A DNA stretch of 64,000 nucleotides from NCBI GenBank assembly GCA_033239005.1, contig BSQZ01000009.1:7861752-7925751 (forward strand), given 5' to 3'. Position numbers and translations under genes: made by a program. The stretch comes from Lamellibrachia satsuma (Eukaryota; Annelida; Polychaeta; Sabellida; Siboglinidae). Numbering within the stretch: the first letter of the stretch is position 1; every line of letters starts with the position of its first letter. The notes under the pieces were generated by a model that ran no database searches, was not told the origin of the DNA, and saw only the letters and a program-made list of their open reading frames with translations. This document shows, piece after piece, positions 56,650-64,000 of this stretch.

Positions 56650-57560
56650 AAGAACGTAGAACGTTCGAAGCCGACGTGACTCATTTCCGGCGACTGCGAA
56701 TACTGTTGTGTTTTCGGTTGTCAGGTGACGCCTTGTGTCGACGCGACACGTGAATATTTGCATAAGAAACGACGAATGGCATACAACAGCTGCGGGCAAC
56801 GACAGCTCCTTCGAGGAAAGTGGGGGCGGGGCATTCTCGCGATGGGTGTAGCCGAAAAGTATCTCAAATCTAACTATCTATATTGATGAGCGCGAAGACA
56901 CACCGATGGCTGCATGCATTTGATATAATGACATTTACCATTAGTTACGGTATGGTCCGATTTTGCTGCGCGTGAAGAAATAGTTTAGCGAAACGTGTGG
57001 AAACATTGATTATCGCTCAATCCGTTGACGGGGAAAACCCCGAACGCAATGGCGCATGAGACGTCGGGGTTGACCAGCCGAGCCAATCCTCAAATTAGCA
57101 ACGGATGTTGGTTGAGTGGAGTTGTCTGACGTGTGACGACATAATAGTAAATGAGTGACAATGTTGAAACAGCGTACGCGTGTTCTAGTACTTAATAGTT
57201 CGAGGCTTCCCGCGAGCGACGACTTGAGACGTTGTAATCGACGGCAATGAACAGTTTGGCAACAGCAGTGAACAACGGCGGTCATACGAGCTGACCTCGT
57301 CTCAACTCTATCGGCGCTGGGCGCTTCATCAACGACACAACGGGGGATCTAACACCGGCTCAGGAACGTACATTAAACCCAAACTATTTCGCCGGCCACC
57401 GAACATATTGTTAACACGGGTAACGGCGCTGCTAGGCTAGCGAGGACGCAGTATTATTATGAACGAAACTCGCTGGTCGAGTTGACGACATGGGCTAAGA
57501 CTAAGTAGGTTTGTGTATAGTAGGGGTGATTCGGTTTAGGATATCGCCGTTAGGATATCA
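56650..57560 (+). promoter_or_regulatory. CpG-rich segment upstream of DUF4062 gene
   Basis: CpG dinucleotides and GC content rise clearly here (for example GTCGACGCGACACGTG at about 56737 and CGTACGCGTG at about 57172), in contrast to the AT-rich flanks, and fall again after 57560. It lies immediately upstream of the first coding exon at 57581, as expected of a CpG-rich promoter and 5' UTR. No TATA box is obvious. The start of transcription cannot be placed. Confidence 0.55.
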
Positions 57561-57580
57561 GCACAACCATTTAGGCAAAC

Positions 57581-57716
57581 ATGGATCGACAGATATCCAT
57601 TTACCATTCAGAAGTTGATGTCCATGAAGTGTCGCCGATCTTGGAAGGACAGTTGAATGACCTTCCTCCAATATCTTCTCGGATTGTTCGAGTCTTCATT
57701 AGTTCAACATTCTCAG
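57581..57716 (+). CDS. First coding exon, DUF4062 NACHT/WD-type protein
   Basis: ATG at 57581 has a strong start context (AAACATGG), and an in-frame TAG nine bases upstream fixes it as the first codon. The exon encodes 45 residues: a polar N-terminus (MDRQISIYHSEVDV) and then PPISSRIVRVFISSTFS. It stops mid-codon at TCTCAG|GTATGT, a consensus splice donor in phase 1. VFISSTF is the opening strand of the DUF4062 domain; in animals this domain precedes the NACHT ATPase and WD or TPR repeats of STAND proteins such as NWD1, NWD2 and TEP1. The next exon should begin with the (D/T)-x2-ER segment; none is visible before the window ends. Which family member this is cannot be decided from 45 residues. 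Confidence 0.72.
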
Positions 57717-59789
57717 GTATGTCATTCATTACATGTTTATGATGTTACTAACTTACATATATCTAACTACCCACTGTATTCAGCACGTACTGTTAAATTA
57801 GCAGAAACTAACACATCAATAGAACCTCTCTTAACTTAAAGCGGCCACCCAAGTGACTGAGGTAAGCTGGCCTGAATAAAGTGGTGGCCAAATTACAGAG
57901 GTTGGTCAGATGTGCTGATCTGGGAAAAACAGACTCTGATACAATGGCCATTTTCAAGGAGTGGCCGTTTCCGAGGGACGGCCGCCTTGTTGGTTCTTCT
58001 ATGTATGGTTTTATGCTTGACTGTGACTGAGATTACTAGTGCATGACAAACATAGTTGTGGTTGTAGCATTGAAAAGGCTGTTCAAATTTAACTTATTTT
58101 TAATTGTGTAAACCCTTGAATTTATCATATGTGCATCATTTAATTTTCAGTCAGACATAAGCAAGACAAGTTAAACAAAAACCTGTAATCATTGTCTTGC
58201 TTAATACGCGTGTGGATTCTGGGTGGGATTTTTTCTAATTTTGAAATTGCTCCTTGAATGGATGGGGGGTAGGGTCATCCGAAATATCATGGAAATTAAG
58301 GGTTTCCTGACTACCCAAATAAAAGATTTGGCAGGTATCATCGGCAGTTTAATAATCTACTGCCATACTTGACCTGTTTACACTGCACATACAGGTAGTG
58401 CAGCTGCAAGTAGTGAATTCAAGTTTTAAACTTGCATTGCAAATTTAAAAACTCGTGTTTAGTTACATAAGGACAACTACATATAATATGGGTGGCTGCT
58501 AAAGTATATTATTTGTAATGATTGAAGTTCTGCATTGTTAATGTTAACACCATCATGTATAAAACCTTATCATCTAATAGCTTATTGTGATGAGAACCCT
58601 ATAGATTCTTCAGTGTTGAGTGATTAAATGTGCACAGCCTCTTGTTGTGTCGTTAATCATTAATTTATGTTACAGGAAGTCAAACTGTGCTAATGGTCCA
58701 TTCGTAAATGTTTATAGTTAATAAGCTGTACATAGATACTAATGTGTGGTTAATAATAGACAATATATTATGTAAAATTTTCTCCTTGTTAATGACCTTA
58801 TTACAGTGGGTTACTGCTAGAAGTAGTGCCTGTGGTACTGGGGCAAATGTATAAACAGCAATGTGACCTAGATGTTGATCTGCTGAAATTGGGCAGAAAA
58901 CATCTAGTAAAAGTTTCTTTGTTGTTCTCTGACTAATAGCGCTACTAAGGATGCGTCATATGGGCGAAGACTTTGAGGCAAATTGGGGTGTATTATATTG
59001 TAATCAGGTTAAACATTGTTGGTCTAGTGCCAGCTCTGTAGATCATTGCTGATGGCCAATGTTACCGATGGCAAATATTCAACTTTATCTTTAGATGATA
59101 GTAGGAAGTATGTGCAATCATTGTGTCATACACTCATGTGCAGGTAACATTATATGTATGTGGTGCATTTGTAAAGTGGATTTTTTTATGTAGTTCAAAA
59201 AATAATAAATTATAATGTTGGAGCCCTGTCATTTATGTAACTACTAACAGTTTTTCATTTTAATGTACTGACTTTTTCTGGCATTCTTTTCTGTCTTTTA
59301 CAAGGTTTTCCACTTCAAATGATCATTCAATGGTCCATTAAAAACTATGATGCTCTTTGTAGACACGCCGATGCTGTACATGACATTTTGTAGTGTTTTA
59401 GCAAGACTAATTACATTCCAGTATATATAACTGTTGTGGTTGGTAAAAACTACATGTCTTGTGATGAAATTGTTTCGGTGAATGGGTTGCACCCCGCTCT
59501 CTGGCTGATGGTCTTCTGTGTGCAGTAGCATGGTGATTCTGTGGTTGCGACAGGTACTTTATTTATTATGTGTACTGAAATTACTTAATATTGTTTAGAT
59601 ACATAACTTGTGTGGTCATTCAACACTATTTAATTGATGTGTTAAAGTGCTCCATGATAAATACATTCTAAATAATGACTGTTAATAATTAATAACAACT
59701 AATTGATGACAATTTGAGTAAAACACATTACAACAACATTACTGTCTTCGTATATGCTAATCAGTGTATAAAATCATTGGTTACTTTAC

Positions 59790-60345
59790 ATTTATTCATT
59801 TAAAATGATGTTACTCATGCTAATGCTTACATTTATTCATGCTAACGCGCACATTAATTTATTTGTGGTAATGCTTACATAAAATTTTACATTCCTGGTA
59901 ATGCTTGCATTATTTTTATTCATAATAATGATCACATTAAAATTTTATACTCAGTGTTTGTGCTTACATTAATTTGATTCATAGTTTTGCTTACATGCCT
60001 TTATTTATTGTAATGTTTACATTCATTCATGGTAACGCTTTCATTCATTCATGGTAATGTTTTCATTCATTCTTAGTAAAGGTTTTATTCATTCATGGTA
60101 ATGCTTATATTCACTCATGGTAATGTTTACATTCATTCATGGTAATGTTTTCATTCATTCATGGTAATGTTTTCATTCATTCATGGTAATGTTTACATTC
60201 ATTCATGGTAATGTTTTAATTCATTCATGGTAATGTTTACATTCATTCATGGTAATGTTTACATTCATTCATGATAATGTTTACATTCATTCATGGTAAT
60301 GTTTACATCCATTCATGGTAATGTGTGTACATTCCCTCAACGTCT
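59790..60345. repeat. 22-bp minisatellite (GGTAATGTTTACATTCATTCAT)
   Basis: From about 60003 to 60325 some 15 clean units of GGTAATGTTTACATTCATTC plus AT repeat, alternating TTTACA and TTTTCA variants. From 59790 to 60003 the same words occur in diverged form. Confidence 0.95.
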
Positions 60346-61487
60346 CCTCAAGGTAAATCCTTACAGTATGGACAATAACATTTAAGAATTTGACAGCACT
60401 GAAGTTTCACGTGTTCACAAATTAATCTAAGTTATGAATCGGGCCAAGTTGTAGATAACAGGAATATGAAATCCAGTAAATTTTTAAATAGTTTGTGACA
60501 AAATCAAAGTTATTTATAAGCTGTTGCCTGAATGCACTTGTGTAGTTGATAATTCAGTGCAATCAGCAATTAATAATCTTTGGCATATGAAAGCTTGGCT
60601 GCTGGTTTATTTTTAAAAGTGATAGAAATAACCTCCAGCTGTATGTCATTGTATGATAACAGGTGTGTTACCCAGGTAACATATACATCTTCATTATGAC
60701 ATACACACCAACAGTATGTATGGTGATTCTTATCTTCTAACGCTATTCATTAACATGTCAGACTATTCAGTCGGTAATGTTCAGCATATCCATGGCAGTG
60801 GTCCTATTTATGACAAGTGGTTGACTGAAAAAACAAATCAAACGAAAAACCTGTAGCACAAACATTTTAACAAAACAAAATTATCAGTGAGTAACTCTTA
60901 AAGTTATATAATAATTTGAATAAAATATGTGAAAAGAATACATTCTACAGTGTACACAAAGTAACGTTACAAATATGTTGTTGTAAAATATTTTTACTTT
61001 AAGAAATACTTCATTAATTACTAGATGAACCATGCATGTGATTGTATTAAATTTAACAAGCACAATAAGTCTATGCATCCAATAAATGCAGTCATTGTAC
61101 AATCCACCCGGACTATGCTCACCCAAACAATGTCCTGGAGGTGCTGTGCAACCATATTCAGACATGATCCTTGCAGTAGTATGTGGCAACATGTTGCTTA
61201 GCAGAACAAATGTAATTATTTAGACCAGCATTGCAATTAACATCACTTAACAACCTTCGTGTTTACATTGTAGATGTACCTTATCTTCCAGATAACTATT
61301 CTTAACTTACTTTATTCATCCTCCTCTCTAATTGACTACACAACCAAACACTTGATCCTTGTTTATCAAAGAACTCCTCCTTGTACTCATGCCCAAGTCC
61401 CCAGGGAATAATCCTCGCACATATCCAGTCAGTCCAGAAGCTTATTGATCATGACAGCACTTGAACACTGGGGTCATTGGGCAGTGC

Positions 61488-62003
61488 GTGATTTAACAAA
61501 ATGTAACAAAATTGCCATCCCAAACAACAAGTTCCAGATGGCAAGTGGACAAGGAAGCCATTGGCTTATCGAGAGTCCGACAATTTTCTCATCTATGTGT
61601 AGCCTGCCCTTATCAGATATCTGTCAATTCTATTTTTAAGCATATTCACACTACTAGCATTAACACAATCATTTGGCAGTTTGTTCCATTCTTTATCACC
61701 CTATGTGAGAAAGAGTACTTTTTCATGTCCAACCTACACTGCTCCTTAACTAATGGTGCTTTGTAATAAGCGACTTTCATAACTAAGGTCTCTCAATTCT
61801 GGAATCATTTTAGTTGCTCTTCATTGTATTCTTTCTAGCTTGTCTATGTCCTTTTTACGATACGGCCTCCATTCTTGAATACAATATTCCAAATGTGGTC
61901 TAACTATTGCTTTGTACAGGGGTACAATTAGCTGTTTCTCCTTATACGTGATAGTTCTCCTCATTAGCCCTAAAATTTTATTTCCTTTCGAAGCAGTGAT
62001 ACT
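61488..62003 (-). mobile_element. CR1-like 3' fragment
   Basis: The 3' end (ATTTAACAAAATGTAACAAA on plus) and 3' UTR match 11941-12060, and the RT tail reads SKGNKILGLMRRTITYKEKQ then LIVPLYKAIVRPHLEYCIQ. About 150 bases, equivalent to 12190-12360, are deleted near 61760. Inserted antisense to the DUF4062 gene. Confidence 0.9.
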
Positions 62004-62081
62004 GACCATGTAGCTCATGAGAAAATATTATGAAAATAAACATTATCAAACTCATTAATTCTACTAGTAACCAAACTGTGA

Positions 62082-62163
62082 TTAGAATAAACACCCTGGT
62101 AATTAAACCATGAAAAATAACGTTAGAATAAACACCCTGGTAATTAAACCATGACAAATAATG
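62082..62163. repeat. 41-bp direct duplication
   Basis: TTAGAATAAACACCCTGGTA followed by ATTAAACCATGA occurs at 62082 and again at 62123. Confidence 0.9.
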
Positions 62164-63244
62164 TTTCACATAATAAATAATTTGTAAAAATATGCATAAT
62201 TTTTTTAACACATCATGCTCTTGTCATAATTATTGTGGCCAGATTAAGACGTTTTTTCTCTAACTGGTCTGGTCTATCTTATAGATACTTGTAGCATACC
62301 TGTACAAACTAGTAGTAGTACTAGTACTAAACTACTAAACCTTACACTTATACTAGCTATTCCTGCATTAGCTTCAGTTACCAAATGGAGGCTCAGGGGG
62401 CATCCTACTCCAGAGGCACCTCCCACCCCAGGTATTTACTAAGCACTGTTCAATGATACCATACCCACATTGACTTGAGTATTCATGAGTCAGGGAGTAA
62501 AATCTAAGATTAAGCACATCATGGTAAGAACTCTTGTCACCAGGAAGTGTCTAATATCATTGCCATTGTAGAAACATTTCCACTGTCGTATTTTATATTT
62601 CTGTGTCAACACAACATTGCCCTTACCTAATAGTATTACCACAGAATTAAATATAAAATTACAAGAGTTTAACTTTGAATCAACGACTATTTGTTGTTTC
62701 AGTTTTTTCACAAAATGACTTTACACTTAGAGTACTAAAGTTTGTGAAAAACTTATTGCATTCTTGTGTTTAATTTCAGCATGTGTTTTCTCGTAGGCCT
62801 CTCTGGGGCAGGTGTAGCTTTCATTAGATGTGAACAGATCGCAGTCAGACTGCACTATGCCACTAAGTCCTACTCACTGACCCCCACACTGCAGGGTCAT
62901 GCTGCCTGTTTACCCTGTTGGTAAATAAAAACTAGTTGTACTCATAAACATATCAGTTCCTGTGTCTGTTCGTGTTTGTCACTTCCTCTTTAGGCAAATT
63001 TCGTTTTCGTCACTAACTTGTAGATTAATGAGGTCGAAGTGACCCTCAGCCAGTTTATGATCCAACATTAATACTTTGATAGGGCCCCTAAACGAGGATC
63101 ATTAAGCAGTCCATTATAATACCTATGTGAGTTAGTATAGTCAATATTGATTGCATGACACATTCGTTTTGTTGAGGCCTAGAGCTTCTTTATGTCAAAT
63201 TATTTCATACAGCATATTTGTGCATTAGTCTACCATAATTTGAA
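62164..63244. other. Unassigned intronic sequence
   Basis: No exon or element was recognised. Confidence 0.4.
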
Positions 63245-63605
63245 CTTGGCATATTCCTGCAGTAGACTGCCCTATTTAACTATTTAAATGTAGCATATTC
63301 CTGCAGTAAACTGCCCTATTTTAACCATTTAATCGTAGCACATTCCTGCTGTATGCTGCCCTATTTTAATGTGGCATATTCCTGCAATGAACTACCATAT
63401 TTTAACATGGCATATTCCTGCAGTGAACTACCATATTTTAACATGGCATATTCCTGCAGTAGACTACCATATTTTAACATGGCATGTTCTTGCAGTAGAC
63501 TATGCTATTTTGAATGTGGCATATTCCTGCAGTAGACTACCATATTTTAACGTGGCATATTCCTGTAGTAGACTATCATGTTTTAACGTGGCTTTTCTGC
63601 CAGTG
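63245..63605. repeat. 36-bp minisatellite, about 10 copies
   Basis: The unit is close to TTTTAACATGGCATATTCCT followed by GCAGTAGACTACCATA. Since 36 is 12 codons, one frame encodes a repeated 12-residue peptide (MAYSCSELPYFN). This is a repeat artefact inside the presumed intron. Confidence 0.95.
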
Positions 63606-64000
63606 GACTAAACTTTGTTAGTAATAAATAATACAACTTCCCCAAGATTGCATGCACCATAGGCATAGGTAACTGCAAAATTACATTCATAATTTTAATG
63701 TGACATGTAATTATATCACAGTTAAGAAACAAAGTAACAATAGTTTCCAAGTACACATTATTTGTTTCATAAAGAATTTGTACTGTGCTGTTAGTGTTAA
63801 GCTGGTGTCATCGGTTCATACATAATTTTTTTTTATATTGCATTTTCATCCATACTTTAATTTATGAAAACCTTAAATTTATTTTTAAATTAATCATTTT
63901 CTATTTAAAACCACTGGAAGCAGAATGTCTTAAATTGAGTTGGCAGATCACTACAAATGCTGAATACGTAAAGTTAAGCTGTTAAGGATACATGTTCATT

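Larger units (their letters stand above)
57717..64000 (+). other. Intron 1 of the DUF4062 gene (partial)
   Basis: From the GTATGT donor to the window edge I find no acceptor followed by a continuation of the DUF4062 domain. The intron therefore appears longer than 6.2 kb. It contains two minisatellites (about 59790-60345 and 63245-63605), a minus-strand CR1 fragment and a 41-bp direct repeat. The rest (57717-59790 and 60346-61487) is plain AT-rich sequence. Confidence 0.55.

Noticed and set aside
56506..57285. Minus-strand frames of 97 and 91 codons in the CpG-rich region, considered as a divergent gene
   Set aside because: No domain and no start or splice context; the composition fits non-coding CpG-rich DNA.
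62790..62830. Acceptor-like CTCGTAG followed by a short GCCTCTCTGGGGCAG and a GT, considered as exon 2 of the DUF4062 gene
   Set aside because: The 15-base segment does not continue the expected DUF4062 sequence and has no supporting frame.

Overview
The window looks like nuclear DNA of a multicellular animal, most likely a marine invertebrate (deuterostome or lophotrochozoan); I cannot name the species. The reasons are an AT-rich, intron-like background without operons, many transposable-element families (CR1-like, RTE-like and other LINEs, a Penelope-like element, tRNA-derived SINEs, hAT and PIF/Harbinger-type DNA elements), dense minisatellites, and one short coding exon that ends in a canonical GT splice donor. 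Most of the apparent reading frames are fragments of retroelements or translations of tandem repeats.

Layout. 0-11 kb: a dispersed repeat, a hAT-type MITE with target-site duplication, a 480-bp polypyrimidine tract, a decayed Penelope-like element bounded by 140-bp inverted arms, a 1-kb 31-bp minisatellite, a TA microsatellite, a LINE 3' end and a 47-bp inverted repeat. 11-17 kb: a GIY-YIG-like coding fragment, followed by an almost full-length CR1-like retrotransposon on the minus strand (ORF1 with Cys-rich and SGNH domains, ORF2 with endonuclease and reverse transcriptase) and a tandemly repeated candidate 5' UTR. 17-28 kb: a Harbinger-type MITE, several minisatellites, a CR1 fragment, a SINE and a LINE tail. 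28-32 kb: a second, longer copy of the first MITE, then an older repeat split by a 2.2-kb insertion that itself contains a hAT element with a perfect 8-bp target duplication and a broken zinc-finger transposase exon. 32-45 kb: minisatellites, a CR1 fragment, an inverted pair of SINEs, a hAT element built of TACTCG repeats and a LINE tail. 45-56 kb: mostly unassigned sequence with further CR1, RTE-like and other LINE remnants. 56.6-57.6 kb: a CpG-rich segment.

The best candidate for a live host gene starts at 57,581 (+): a 45-codon first coding exon whose last residues match the start of the DUF4062 domain found in animal NACHT/WD-repeat STAND proteins (NWD1, NWD2 and TEP1 types). Its first intron appears to run to the end of the window and holds two minisatellites and a CR1 fragment. 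I found no operon-like or defence-island system; the interest lies in this gene start and in the structure of the mobile elements.
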